Source of the DNA: [Clostridium] asparagiforme DSM 15981
GTDB lineage: Bacteria; Bacillota; Clostridia; Lachnospirales; Lachnospiraceae
Direction of reading: 5' to 3'
Assembly: GCA_025149125.1 (NCBI GenBank)
Contig: CP102272.1
Span: 5,704,001-5,768,000, forward strand
Length of the DNA stretch: 64,000 nt
Below the pieces are notes generated by a model that saw only the letters and a program-made list of their open reading frames with translations, did no database searches and was not told where the DNA came from. This document shows, piece after piece, positions 7,547 through 17,076 of this stretch. The first letter of the stretch is position 1; each line of letters begins with the position of its first letter. Both the position numbers and the translations under genes were made by a program.

Positions 7547-10500
7547 CACACACCTCCCGCTCCGTCCATACAGCCAATGATCTCATTCTCCACGTCCGCC
7601 AGAGTATTTCCCAACATTTGGAAGAAATTGTAACGGCTAAAGCCAAAACCGCCTTCCTCCTGCTCGCACAGCACGTTCAGCTCGCACAGCTCCATCATAA
7701 ACGCATACAGCCGCTCCTCGGGGAGCTGGGAAATCTTGTCGATTTCAAAGGCCCGGCCCAGGTCCTGAACCTGTTTTGCCGTGTAACCCTCGCCCGCGCC
7801 CTCGGTGTGGTACAGGTAAGCGATCAGGATGCAGATAATGTAATAATAGTTGTCCTCGCCCTCCTTTAAGGTGATGAAAAATTTCTCCCGGATCTGGTCG
7901 GAAAATTCCTGGTCCGCCAGCACCTTCTCGATGTGTTTGTCCTTGACCAGATAGGGCGGCGTGTTGCTCTCATCGTAGCCCCCGTAAGCCTTTTCCTTGA
8001 GGGATTCCAGCAAACGTGCGCAGTACAGCTGGATCAGGCCCGGGAAATAGTTGGTCGTGGCCAGGATCAGCGTTTCCATGGACGCGTCCGGGAACCGCAG
8101 ACCCAGGTAGCTCAGCGGGACCTCCAGCAGTTCCTTCGCATCCTCCACGTTAAACGGCCTCACGGTGATGGCGCTGAAATGTGGGATCACGCTGTTGTTG
8201 CCCAGCGCGGCCTCACGGTTGAACCGCACAATGTTGCGCAGGCCCGCGATCACGAATTTAAAACGCCCCACGCCCATCTGCTGCACGCTCTTTAAAGCGT
8301 CTAACGGGGCGTAATTCACCGCAGCGCAGCGCTCGATGAACACGTCCGCCTCATCCAACAGAAGCAACAGGTAGGGAATCCGTTTCTCCCCTTCCACGTT
8401 GAGCCGCCGCTTCAGGCTGCGCGCCAGCTCGTCCCAATCGCTGGTCTCCTGACCGTCCTCCAGCACGCCGCAGTCGATCAGCTCCCGCGACACGTGGGCC
8501 GCCGTCTTCTCCACGTTCATTTTTTTAATTTCAATAAATACCGCCCGGTCGCCGTTCTCGTTACAGTCGATCTCCTTGGCGGCCATTTTGAGCAGGGCGG
8601 ATTTTCCCAGCTGACGGCCGCCGTACACGATATTGGCTCCGTTGGGGGACTCGATCTCGTCCAGTTCCCACTTTCTCCCCATAAACAGCTCCGCCGGCAT
8701 GTCGTTGGAGGATTTCCACACGTAGGGCTGGTAAAATGTATAGGGCATGGTCACTGCCATCAGCATTTTGTTGACCGCGGTTTCGTTATAATTTGCGGCA
8801 AGGTACACCAGCACCACCCGGTCCACGATGGCAAATACCTTCTCGGGAAGCTCGTTCTTCATCTTCCGCGCCAGACGGCGGCGCTCCGCCATAGAGAGCT
8901 TGTAATCCAGAAATACAATGGTATTTTTGGAGGTGCCGATGCTCTTGCAGGTCTCGATCAGACGGTCTGTGTCAAAATATCCGTATAGACAGCAGGCCTG
9001 GATGGGCTGCTGTGCGGCCAGACTTCCAAACACCGCAATGGGGTGCTTAAAGTTGTTTCTTCTGCCGTTTCGGGGACGCTTCATGAGAATAGTGTATTTT
9101 TCCAGCTTCTCGTCGGAAATCTTCTGAACCTTCTCCACATTGAAGCCCAGACGGCCCATGAGCCGCTTCATTTTCTCCGTGCCCATCTCCTGGCCGGAGA
9201 CCAGCCAGTTGTCGATGAGGAGCTGCCCGCCTTTCATATCCTTCTTGAACTTACCGGAGGCGATTTCATTTTTCAGCGTCCGCCCCGACGTCCCGGCCAG
9301 GCGGTGGTTTTCGTCAAAGGTATCGCAGAAATGGGTCAGGTAATCCTCGGACGCGGCAAATTCATTTTCCGCCAACTCCGTCTCCCCCACCCGCAGTCTG
9401 CGGATCAGGTCCTCAGCCACCGTGTAGTTCTGCACCTTCAGCATTTCCTCAATCCGTCCGGCCACCGGGCAGCCCGCGTACTCCTTGTGCTCCGCCAGAA
9501 GCTTTTCAAAATGTCTGCGGTGCACGCTGCCCTGCTCTCTGGCGTCCTCGTCGATCTTCTCCCGGTAGCGGGCCAGCACCTTGAAGTAGAAGCCATAGTT
9601 GTGGCTCTCCAGCGTGGCGTGATACCAGGCCTCGGAGACGGAAAGGATATGCTGCTTCTGGTTGCGCTTGGTGTCGTAAATCTTGCCATAGCTCTGGGCC
9701 AGTTCCAGCTCCTCCACAAAGTTATTGTACCGGAAATCCACCCGTTCCCGTTTCACATAGGTGCTCACGTCGTAATCGGTTTTGAGCCCGTCGCTCAGGC
9801 CCAGGTCATTCAGATAGGCCAGGATCATTTCACCGGAGCCGTAATCGTAGAGCTGCTCGTTCTCACCCTCAAAGATTTCATAGAGCCGCTCTTCCCACTC
9901 CCGCTCGGGCTGTTTCGAGTGCAGAATCAGGCGTTCTTCCAGTGAAAATCCGCCCAATTCCTCGCAGCGGTCCCGCAAATCCGGCGTATAGCCGCCGGTC
10001 AGCAGCACCTGGTCGTTTCTCAGTAAGTTTACATAAAAATATTTCTGTTCCGCCTCCTGGTATTCGCCGTTCAGTTTGCGTTTGAATTCACACAGCGCCT
10101 GGTCGAGGCAGTGGAGTCCGGCCACCTGGCTTAAAACCGCGGTCTTTTCCAGCTCTCGGTTGCACTCCAGCGCAGCTTCAATCAGCCCCAGCCAGGTATC
10201 TTTTTTCCTGCGGTATTCCGCCAGCACCGGGTCGTTCTCCGCGATGTCGGAACGGTCCACCAGCTCCAGCCAGCAGCACACCGGCACCAGGTTCTTGTAA
10301 ATGCGGTTGTACAGCTTTGTGCGCAGATTTCCCATCAGGTCGGAGGTCTTTTTGCCCGCCAGGATGCTCTTGACGGACTCGTCCCAGCATTCATCCAGAT
10401 AGCGGTTGATTTTCTCCGGGTCCAGGTTCTGCTCGCAGACCGTGCAGCCGTCTTTGATGAATTTGGCCTGCACCTCCTCCAGAAGGTAGTCCCGCAGCTC

Positions 10501-13500
10501 CCGCTCGTCGTTTTTCACGCTCTCCAGCCATCCGGCAATCATGGAGCCCCGTTTGAAGATCAGGTCCTGAGTGATTAAGAAGCGCTTCTGGGGCACGCTC
10601 TCCTTTAAGGGGGCAAGAATCAATTCGTAGAAGCCCTCGGCCTGCCTCGTCACCCGCTCAATCTGCGATTCGACCTCCAGACGCTCCCGGCAGCGGTAAT
10701 CCGCATAGTAATCGATTCCCTTGGAAAATTCGCGTTTGAAGGATTTAAATTCATATATCAGCTCATTAAGCGGCATGTTCTCGATCATAAAGCCCTGGAG
10801 GCTGCCGTGAAGCGGTTCCATCATATAGTCGTGTTCCACATGATTATAGAAGAAATTCCGCAGAGCCGCCGCAAGGTACAGGTACCGCATCAACTCGTCT
10901 CCGCTCATATCCTCGGACTGGAATATGTCGAAAATGCCCGTGGACGTGTATTCGCACCGGGAGGTGGGCTCGTTGAAGGCGTAAGCCAGCGCCTGGTAAA
11001 ACTGCCTGTCGCTCAGGCCCTTGGCGGTCAGATAGGGAAATACGCAGTAATATTTGTCCTGAGCCAGCATCTCCTGGATATTCCGGTATGTACTCTCCCA
11101 GTCTATAACAGCGGTTTTCTTGTCCGGGGTTTTTTCGTCCGCGGGGGAAGGCTGGTCTGCGGGGGAGGGCTGGGGCGTAACGGAAGGCTGGTCCGCAGGG
11201 CAAGCGTCCGCCTGGGGCGTCTGGCCGGGATGAGGCCCCTGCGGGACGGTGGAAACAGATTGCTGGGGCTGCGGATTTTGCGCACCCAGCTGGTTTTCCT
11301 CATGCTTGGGGGGCTCCGGCTGAATTTCTTGCTGCCCTGGCACTTCCGGCTGGTTTTCCTCTGATTGTAGTGTTTCCCGATCCACCTCCGTTGCCATAAG
11401 TTCTACTTCTGCGCCAACGCTTCTCAAAACCTCCGTAAGCGGCGCTCCATTTGCATTTTCTCCTCGAAGCTCCACAAATTTACCCGTTTCCGCATCAAAC
11501 AGGTACTGTTCGGACTGAGTGGAGCCAAAGCGCTGCTTCCACCATCCGCCAAGGCCCAGCGCCGCTTCCCGGGTTGCTGCGGCATGTATGACGGCGGCTC
11601 CTTTTGCGGCCGCGCAAGCGTCCACGCTTCTTGTATACTGTTCCAGCTCGCTCTGCTCTACAGATTCCGGGAACGCGGCAATCTCTGCGGCAATGGTTTT
11701 TCCGTCGCGTTCGCCCTGTATCACCGTATAATATGGGCCGGTTTGCACCTGGATTGACTGCATCCCCGGCATTTTCATGAAATATTTAAGTAATACTGCG
11801 TAGAGATAATGGTTCCATGCGCCGCACTCATCTTTGGCCGCTTCCCCGTATGTCTCTACCTTTACCTGCACATCTCCGCTTTGCATGTCCAACGCAATGC
11901 GCGGCGCCAGGGGAGACTCCAGATAGATAACCGGATACCCCTCATGCACGCATCTTCCGATCCATCCACGATTCAAAGTCTCCACAATCACATACTTCAA
12001 TTCACCTTTGGGAATATCCGACGCAATCATACCAATCAGCTCCTGATCCAGGTATCCGTAATCCCGAAGCATTTTGGTCAGTCTGAACATTTTTTCTAAA
12101 ATCAGTCTCTGCTTGGAGTTCTTCCGGTTCTTCGGCTCCTCGTATTTCCAGCTTGACGGCTGAGAATCCGATGCAAAAGAAACGCCGGCTTCCTTCATTT
12201 TCTGAAACAAATCTTCGGGAAGGGGGGTGAGCTCCGCTGTCGCCGCATCGTCGGCCGGCTGGGCGGATTCTTCGGATTCGGGGGCGGTTTTTGAGGTAGG
12301 CTCGGAGGCAGGCCGCTCCAGCGATTCTTCTCCCGGTGTTTCCGGATGCAGTGTTTCTTCGTCTGGCTGTTCCAGTTCCAACGTTTCCTCGTCCGGCTCT
12401 TCCAGCTCCAAAACTTCCTTGACCGGCTCCTCAAGCTCCAGTGTTTCTTCGTCCGGCTCTTCCAGCTCCAACGTTTCCTCGTCCGGCTCTTCCAGCTCCA
12501 AAACTTCCTCGACCGGCTCCTCCAGCTCCAACGTTTCTTCGTCCGCCTCGGCCAGCTCCAACGTTTCCTCGACCGACTCGGCCAGCTCCAAAACTTCCTC
12601 GACTGGCTCGTCCAACTCCAGCGTTTCTTCGACCGACTCTTCCAGCTCCAACGTTTCCTCGACCGACTCGTCCAACTCCAGCGTTTCTTCGACCGGCTCC
12701 TCCAGCTCCAACGTTTCCTCGACCGGCTCGTCCAACTCCAGCGTTTCCTCTTCCTGAAGCCCCACCGTTTCCGCCCAAACCACCGCGTCCACTTCTGTCT
12801 CGTCCGCCGCCTCTAAATCCCCTGTATCCACATCCGTGGCGGCCGTCTCCGCCTCACAGCTTCCATCCATCTCAGCAGGCTTCACAAGACCAGCGCTCAT
12901 CGCTTTCACAGCGCTTCCCGTTCCCACAGCCATTTCTTCCGCCTGCGGCTCCACAGTCGCGTCCTCCCGCTCCTGTATCCGGTGTTCTGCCAGCGCATCC
13001 ACCAGCTCGTCACCGAAAAACTTTACTAGATATCCTATGCGAGCGTTCCCTTTTGCTCTCTTATTAATGACATCAAAAGCGCGCACATACTGAACATACG
13101 GCTCCAGCGCATTTTCCAGCTCCCCCGCCGGGCCGTCCGGCGAGAGCAGTCCACGCAGTTTCTCCTGCTCCGCTTTTAATTTCCCGCCAATACGCTCATC
13201 TCCGCACAGCGCATAAAAACGGTTCACCTGTCCCATCATTTTCATGCGCAGCGCCTCATTCAGCTTTTCACGGACCTGTACCGGTGAGCCGGGCCATTCC
13301 CCCGGTATTTCGCGGCAAAACTGCTCCTTGCAGCGGACTTGCCGCTCAACCAGACCCAACAAATTTTCTGCGAACAACCGGGCCGCATTTTCGTCCAAAA
13401 ATTCCGTGTTCTTGATCCGGCCCGACAGTTCCGCGGCCTGCTCTTCCAGACGGCCGCATTGTTTTTCATAGAGCGCAAGTTCTTCCAATAACCGATTCGT

Positions 13501-13509
13501 TTCTCCCAC
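7546..13509 (-). CDS. 1987-aa protein with C-terminal STAND/AAA-like P-loop NTPase domain
   Basis: This giant cytoplasmic protein has a coiled-coil-like N terminus (1-180), an acidic decapeptide repeat (253-382), a compact winged-helix-like segment around 450-560, a Pro/Gln-rich linker (about 720-797), a long helical middle region (about 800-1500) and a C-terminal NTPase. The NTPase shows FMGRKWELDEIE, Walker A GGRQLGKS at 1630-1637 and Walker B LLLLLDEAD with D1719/E1720, followed by a winged-helix-like end. The FxGRxxEL-Walker A layout is typical of STAND-type and archaeal ATPase_2 switch proteins. The start codon is GTG with an AAGGAGAAGGGG ribosome-binding site. It is coupled to the HEPN-like gene. 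No known family name can be given. A regulated switch, possibly a defence sensor, is an inference. Confidence 0.7.
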   Translation of the reverse strand: MGETNRLLEELALYEKQCGRLEEQAAELSGRIKNTEFLDENAARLFAENLLGLVERQVRCKEQFCREIPGEWPGSPVQVREKLNEALRMKMMGQVNRFYALCGDERIGGKLKAEQEKLRGLLSPDGPAGELENALEPYVQYVRAFDVINKRAKGNARIGYLVKFFGDELVDALAEHRIQEREDATVEPQAEEMAVGTGSAVKAMSAGLVKPAEMDGSCEAETAATDVDTGDLEAADETEVDAVVWAETVGLQEEETLELDEPVEETLELEEPVEETLELDESVEETLELEESVEETLELDEPVEEVLELAESVEETLELAEADEETLELEEPVEEVLELEEPDEETLELEEPDEETLELEEPVKEVLELEEPDEETLELEQPDEETLHPETPGEESLERPASEPTSKTAPESEESAQPADDAATAELTPLPEDLFQKMKEAGVSFASDSQPSSWKYEEPKNRKNSKQRLILEKMFRLTKMLRDYGYLDQELIGMIASDIPKGELKYVIVETLNRGWIGRCVHEGYPVIYLESPLAPRIALDMQSGDVQVKVETYGEAAKDECGAWNHYLYAVLLKYFMKMPGMQSIQVQTGPYYTVIQGERDGKTIAAEIAAFPESVEQSELEQYTRSVDACAAAKGAAVIHAAATREAALGLGGWWKQRFGSTQSEQYLFDAETGKFVELRGENANGAPLTEVLRSVGAEVELMATEVDRETLQSEENQPEVPGQQEIQPEPPKHEENQLGAQNPQPQQSVSTVPQGPHPGQTPQADACPADQPSVTPQPSPADQPSPADEKTPDKKTAVIDWESTYRNIQEMLAQDKYYCVFPYLTAKGLSDRQFYQALAYAFNEPTSRCEYTSTGIFDIFQSEDMSGDELMRYLYLAAALRNFFYNHVEHDYMMEPLHGSLQGFMIENMPLNELIYEFKSFKREFSKGIDYYADYRCRERLEVESQIERVTRQAEGFYELILAPLKESVPQKRFLITQDLIFKRGSMIAGWLESVKNDERELRDYLLEEVQAKFIKDGCTVCEQNLDPEKINRYLDECWDESVKSILAGKKTSDLMGNLRTKLYNRIYKNLVPVCCWLELVDRSDIAENDPVLAEYRRKKDTWLGLIEAALECNRELEKTAVLSQVAGLHCLDQALCEFKRKLNGEYQEAEQKYFYVNLLRNDQVLLTGGYTPDLRDRCEELGGFSLEERLILHSKQPEREWEERLYEIFEGENEQLYDYGSGEMILAYLNDLGLSDGLKTDYDVSTYVKRERVDFRYNNFVEELELAQSYGKIYDTKRNQKQHILSVSEAWYHATLESHNYGFYFKVLARYREKIDEDAREQGSVHRRHFEKLLAEHKEYAGCPVAGRIEEMLKVQNYTVAEDLIRRLRVGETELAENEFAASEDYLTHFCDTFDENHRLAGTSGRTLKNEIASGKFKKDMKGGQLLIDNWLVSGQEMGTEKMKRLMGRLGFNVEKVQKISDEKLEKYTILMKRPRNGRRNNFKHPIAVFGSLAAQQPIQACCLYGYFDTDRLIETCKSIGTSKNTIVFLDYKLSMAERRRLARKMKNELPEKVFAIVDRVVLVYLAANYNETAVNKMLMAVTMPYTFYQPYVWKSSNDMPAELFMGRKWELDEIESPNGANIVYGGRQLGKSALLKMAAKEIDCNENGDRAVFIEIKKMNVEKTAAHVSRELIDCGVLEDGQETSDWDELARSLKRRLNVEGEKRIPYLLLLLDEADVFIERCAAVNYAPLDALKSVQQMGVGRFKFVIAGLRNIVRFNREAALGNNSVIPHFSAITVRPFNVEDAKELLEVPLSYLGLRFPDASMETLILATTNYFPGLIQLYCARLLESLKEKAYGGYDESNTPPYLVKDKHIEKVLADQEFSDQIREKFFITLKEGEDNYYYIICILIAYLYHTEGAGEGYTAKQVQDLGRAFEIDKISQLPEERLYAFMMELCELNVLCEQEEGGFGFSRYNFFQMLGNTLADVENEIIGCMDGAGGV
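12364..12753 (-). repeat. Thirteen in-frame 30-bp repeats encoding an acidic decapeptide
   Basis: Exactly 13 units of 30 bp encode variants of VEETLELEEP / DEETLELDEP (residues 253-382 of the large NTPase). A degenerate 14th unit (DEETLHPETP) follows. The nucleotide units remain very alike, so copy number probably varies between strains. The opposite strand gives long Ser- or Pro-rich open frames that are artefacts. Confidence 0.92.
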
Positions 13510-13649
13510 GTACCCCTTCTCCTTTATCTGCCATCATTAGTTACAAAAAATGGTATTCAATGGTTTCATTATACTAAGAAACAACCCTTCTTACAAGCGA
13601 TATCCATGGATTTATGCTCCCTTCCCCCGTCCGGCCTGTTCACGGAAAA

Positions 13650-13674
13650 CGCCCGGCTGACAACCAGCCGGGCG
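13650..13674 (-). terminator. Terminator after the arsC-like gene
   Basis: A perfect 9-bp GC-rich stem, CGCCCGGCT (13650-13658) with AGCCGGGCG (13666-13674), has a 7-nt loop and a short T run on the minus-strand 3' side. It lies just after the stop at 13696. Confidence 0.7.
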
Positions 13675-13695
13675 CTCAAAATTTTATGTTATTTC

Positions 13696-14037
13696 CTAGC
13701 TCCATCCCTTCCATATCTCCGGGCAGTACCCTGCGGTGGCGCATTTCCCATTCCGCACCACCGGCGTGCGGATCAGCTGCTGGTTCTCAAAGAGCTTTTC
13801 CTCCCGATCCTCCTCCGCCAGATATCGAAGGAGCGCCAAGGTGTCCTTATCCTTCGCGCGTTCGTCCACCAGCGCGCCGTAGCCCCCAACGGCCTGGCAC
13901 ACGCTGTGAAACTCCCCGCGGCTCATCTCTTTTTCCTTCAGATCAATATACTGGAATTTCACGCCCCGCTCCTTGAAATAGCGCTGGGCTTTTTTTGTGT
14001 CAAAGCATTTCCCTCTGCCAAAAATCTGTATGTTCAA
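13696..14037 (-). CDS. ArsC/Spx-family thioredoxin-fold protein
   Basis: The 113-aa protein (from the chosen start) has the ArsC/Spx fold: IQIFGRGKCFDTKKAQRYF at the N terminus with a single active-site-like Cys, YIDLKEKEMSRGEF, and the C-terminal TPVVRNGKCATAGY segment where the conserved TPxxR occurs. Such proteins are glutaredoxin-linked reductases or Spx-type regulators; which one is not decided by sequence. Two starts are possible: a TTG at 14037 with a good GGAAGGTGA site, chosen here, or an ATG at 14061 that overlaps the previous gene by 4 bp but has its AAGGA directly against it. It forms an operon with the AI-2E-family permease. Confidence 0.8.
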   Translation of the reverse strand: MNIQIFGRGKCFDTKKAQRYFKERGVKFQYIDLKEKEMSRGEFHSVCQAVGGYGALVDERAKDKDTLALLRYLAEEDREEKLFENQQLIRTPVVRNGKCATAGYCPEIWKGWS

Positions 14038-14057
14038 CGTCTCACCTTCCCTGTCCG

Positions 14058-15299
14058 TCATTCCTTGCGCTCAATGTACTCGTTGCCCGCCTCGTCGATA
14101 TAATCCAGATCCCGGTAGTCGTCCGTACTTTGGGACAGCGCCTTCTTCTCCAGACAGCGGTTCACGTACTCCGAGGCCAGATGATAGAATACCGCAAAGG
14201 TGGGAACCGCAATCACCATGCCCACAAATCCCAGCAGGCCGCCGAAGAGCAGGATCGAAAACAGCACCCAGAAACTGGGAAGTCCCGTGGACTCGCCCAG
14301 AATTTTGGGACCCAGGATATTTCCGTCAAACTGCTGCAGCACCAGCACAAACAGCAGAAAATACAGGCATTTCATAGGACTCACCAGCAAAATCAGAAAG
14401 GCGCTGGGGATGGCTCCGATAAACGGTCCGAAAAACGGGATCACGTTGGTCACGCCGATAATGACGCTGACTAACAGCACGTAGGGCATCCGCAGCAGGC
14501 GCATGCAGAAGAAGCAGATCACGCCGATGATTAAGGAGTCCAGCAGCTTCCCGGTGATAAATCCGCCGAACACGCTGTGGGTGAAGCGGACCTCCTCAAT
14601 GATGCGGTTGGCCTGCTTCAGTGGAAACAGGCTGTATACGATCTTTTTGGACTGAGCGGACAGCGTGTCCTTGATATTCAGGAAATACACCATCACAATG
14701 AGACCGATCAGGCTGTTCTTCAACACCGTGACCACGCCCAGCAGTCCGGTGGAGAGAATGTTGATCACCATGGACATATTGGGCACCAGGGTGTCGTACA
14801 GCCAGGTTTCCAATTTATCCGTAACCTGCTCGTAAACCGGAACCACCATCTGTTCCAGGGCCTCGTTGTCCGCAAGCTGCTTCTGCAGCCAAATGGACAG
14901 GTTGTTGATGTTCTCGCTAAAGCTCTCCTGCAAACCCAGGATACTGGTATAAATCTGGGGCAGCAGCATCCAGCACAGCCCCACCACGATGGCGATCAAA
15001 AGAAGCAGGCTCACCAGAGTCCCCAGCCCCCTGGCCGCGCTCTGGACCATCTTCTCATTTTTGACTTTAACACTCAGATTCTCCGTCACATAGCGCCTGG
15101 TTTTGTTGTAAACCGGCAGCATGAGGTAGGCCAGCACCGCGCCGTAGATGATGGGCATGAGCACGTCCACCAGCTTTCCCGCCGCCGCTGCCACCATCTG
15201 GAACTTCAGCAGAAAAAATACGAACGCCACCGAGCAGGCGATCACCGCCAACAGCGTCACGCCCCAATATATATAACCTTTAAATCTGGGATTCTTCAT
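14058..15299 (-). CDS. AI-2E family transporter (PerM/YtvI-like permease)
   Basis: The 413-aa integral membrane protein has two N-terminal helices (about 12-31 and 42-60), further hydrophobic spans from about 90, and the conserved C-terminal block typical of the family (GVTNVIPFFGPFIGAIPSA, then QQFDGNILGPKILG). Family members are putative exporters or Na+/H+ antiporters; autoinducer-2 export is proven for only a few. The start at 15299 follows ATAGGAG. A charged tail ends the protein. The arsC-like gene follows with a 4-bp overlap at best, so the two are probably cotranscribed. Confidence 0.9.
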   Translation of the reverse strand: MKNPRFKGYIYWGVTLLAVIACSVAFVFFLLKFQMVAAAAGKLVDVLMPIIYGAVLAYLMLPVYNKTRRYVTENLSVKVKNEKMVQSAARGLGTLVSLLLLIAIVVGLCWMLLPQIYTSILGLQESFSENINNLSIWLQKQLADNEALEQMVVPVYEQVTDKLETWLYDTLVPNMSMVINILSTGLLGVVTVLKNSLIGLIVMVYFLNIKDTLSAQSKKIVYSLFPLKQANRIIEEVRFTHSVFGGFITGKLLDSLIIGVICFFCMRLLRMPYVLLVSVIIGVTNVIPFFGPFIGAIPSAFLILLVSPMKCLYFLLFVLVLQQFDGNILGPKILGESTGLPSFWVLFSILLFGGLLGFVGMVIAVPTFAVFYHLASEYVNRCLEKKALSQSTDDYRDLDYIDEAGNEYIERKE

Positions 15300-15439
15300 A
15301 ATTTCAAACTCCTATCACTTATCTTTTGCCCGTCTATTAAACATTCTACACTATAATACTTATTTTAGCCAGCAGAATCATGTTTCAACGGGAAGGCGGC
15401 GTTTTTTCAGGCTGCGCCGGCGGCCCATCGTATCCAAAC

Positions 15440-15487
15440 AAAAAGCGCAGCGTCCTGCAAGTTTACATAACCCGCAATACGCTGCGC
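15440..15487 (-). terminator. Terminator of the dihydropyrimidinase gene
   Basis: A perfect 9-bp inverted repeat, GCGCAGCGT (15445-15453) and ACGCTGCGC (15479-15487), encloses a 25-nt loop. On the minus strand it is followed by TTTTTG. It lies about 90 bp after the stop at 15577. Confidence 0.6.
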
Positions 15488-15576
15488 CATTTCATACACA
15501 CTATTTTTTGACCATGTTTGAATCCCGGCCCGCTTTACCGCCGGTATCTTTACCGCCAAAATCGAACGAAGCACAT

Positions 15577-16956
15577 TTACTCCGCCCCATAACATTTCCG
15601 GTGAATAAAGCGCCCTGCGCCTCTCTCGCCGGTGAAAGCCCCGTTCTCCGCCACAATCCGGCCCCGCTGCATAACCAGATCGATTTTGCCTTTGACCGCC
15701 ATCCCCTCGTAGGCCGTGTAGTCCACCGCGCTGTGCATTTTGTCGTGGGTGATCGTCCACTCTGCGGCGGGATCGAGAATCACCAGATCCCCGTCCGCTC
15801 CCGGTTGCAAAATCCCCTTCTGCGGGTACAGTCCGTAAATCCGGGCCGGGTTGGCGCAGACCGTCTCCACAAAGCGGTTCAAGGAAATGCGGTTCTTCAG
15901 CACGCCCTCGGAGAACAGCAGAGGCACCCGCTCCTCCACGCCGGGCGCGCCGTTGGGACACTTGGTGAAATCGTCCTTTCCCAGCTGCTTCTCCTTGTGG
16001 AAATTGAAGGGACAGTGATCCGTGCCCACCACCTGGATATCGCCGCAGGCCAATCCCTCCCAGAGGGCTTCACAGTCTGAGGCAGTGCGCAGCGGCGGGG
16101 ACATCACGTATTTAAGGCCGTCCGGATCCAGATATTTCTCCTCCGTCAGTGTCAGATACTGGGGGCAGGTCTCCACAAAAATGTTCTTCTGGCCTTTCCG
16201 TCTGGCGTCCCGCACCGCCTCCAGGCTCTCCTTACAGGATAAGTGCACAATGTACACCGGCGCGTCCCCGGCCAGCCGGGCCAAACTCAGCACCCGGGCC
16301 ACCGCCTCGGACTCCGCCAGGTTGGGACGGCTCTTGGCGTGGTAAATGGGATCGGTACGCCCCGTCTCCACGCAAGTCCTGCGGCAGTATTCCACAATGT
16401 CATGGTTCTCGCAGTGGAAGGCCGTAACCCCGCCCAGCTCTTTCATGCGCTTTAAAATCTGAAACGCCTCGGCGTCGTTCAGCCGGAAATCGTAGGTCAG
16501 GTACACCTTGATACTGGGAACGCCGTCCTCTGCCATGGCTTCCAGCTCATCCAGTATGCCGCGGTCCACATGCTGGGCCACGCCGTGAAAGCCGTAGTCG
16601 ATCACCGCTTTACCGTCCGCTAGGCGGTGGTATTCGGCCAGCTGGTGATGCAGATCGCAGCCCTTCGGGCCGAAGGCCATGTGGTCCACAATGGAGGTGG
16701 TGCCTCCGCAGGCCGCAGCCACGGTGCCGTCATAAAAGTCGTCCACTGCCCGGGAACTGCCCGCCTGCAAATCCATGTGGGTATGTACGTCCACCGCGCC
16801 GGGGATCACATATTTGCCCGCAGCGTCGATCACCCTGGCTTCTTCATCCGCCAGATTCCGCCCGATACAGCGAATCTGCTCCCCATCAATGAGGATGTCC
16901 GCCTCGTAGGTCTCCGCAGGAGATACCACCATACCATTTTTGATTATCGTTTTCAT
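15577..16956 (-). CDS. hydA: Dihydropyrimidinase / hydantoinase
   Basis: The 459-aa cytoplasmic enzyme belongs to the cyclic amidohydrolases that open dihydropyrimidine or hydantoin rings. The binuclear metal site is complete: H58 and H60 (DVHTHMD), the carboxylated lysine K150 (SIKVYLTY), H181 (FHCENHD), H238 (VHLSCKES) and D313 (GTDHCPFN). Length is normal for the family. The gene stands alone with its own terminator. No carbamoylase, dihydropyrimidine dehydrogenase or hydantoin racemase is adjacent, so the natural substrate cannot be fixed; phenylhydantoinase-type activity is possible. The ATG at 16956 follows GGAGAGT. Confidence 0.93.
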   Translation of the reverse strand: MKTIIKNGMVVSPAETYEADILIDGEQIRCIGRNLADEEARVIDAAGKYVIPGAVDVHTHMDLQAGSSRAVDDFYDGTVAAACGGTTSIVDHMAFGPKGCDLHHQLAEYHRLADGKAVIDYGFHGVAQHVDRGILDELEAMAEDGVPSIKVYLTYDFRLNDAEAFQILKRMKELGGVTAFHCENHDIVEYCRRTCVETGRTDPIYHAKSRPNLAESEAVARVLSLARLAGDAPVYIVHLSCKESLEAVRDARRKGQKNIFVETCPQYLTLTEEKYLDPDGLKYVMSPPLRTASDCEALWEGLACGDIQVVGTDHCPFNFHKEKQLGKDDFTKCPNGAPGVEERVPLLFSEGVLKNRISLNRFVETVCANPARIYGLYPQKGILQPGADGDLVILDPAAEWTITHDKMHSAVDYTAYEGMAVKGKIDLVMQRGRIVAENGAFTGERGAGRFIHRKCYGAE

Positions 16957-17076
16957 CGTCTATACACTCTCCTTTTCCGGTCATTACCCGCAAACAAATT
17001 CCTCCTATCATTATACTCTATCTGTCAGCGCATTTCCACCGCTTAAATCGGCGTTCTATTCTGCCTTGAACACAAG

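Noticed and set aside
7618..9945. Several plus-strand frames antisense to the large NTPase gene
   Set aside because: They lie opposite the Walker motif region and have no start signals or conserved features.
12364..12753. CRISPR-like array of 30-bp units
   Set aside because: There are no spacers: the units are contiguous, in frame and encode a peptide repeat within a long gene.
12227..13067. Ser-rich and Pro-rich open frames on the plus strand, and a Gly/Arg-rich frame at 12431-12778
   Set aside because: They are produced by the other frames of the 30-bp repeat coding for the acidic decapeptide; no start signals and no independent codon pattern.
15407..15961. 184-aa frame inside the dihydropyrimidinase gene
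   Set aside because: Same-strand shadow of a gene whose complete catalytic set lies in another frame; it runs through the terminator.
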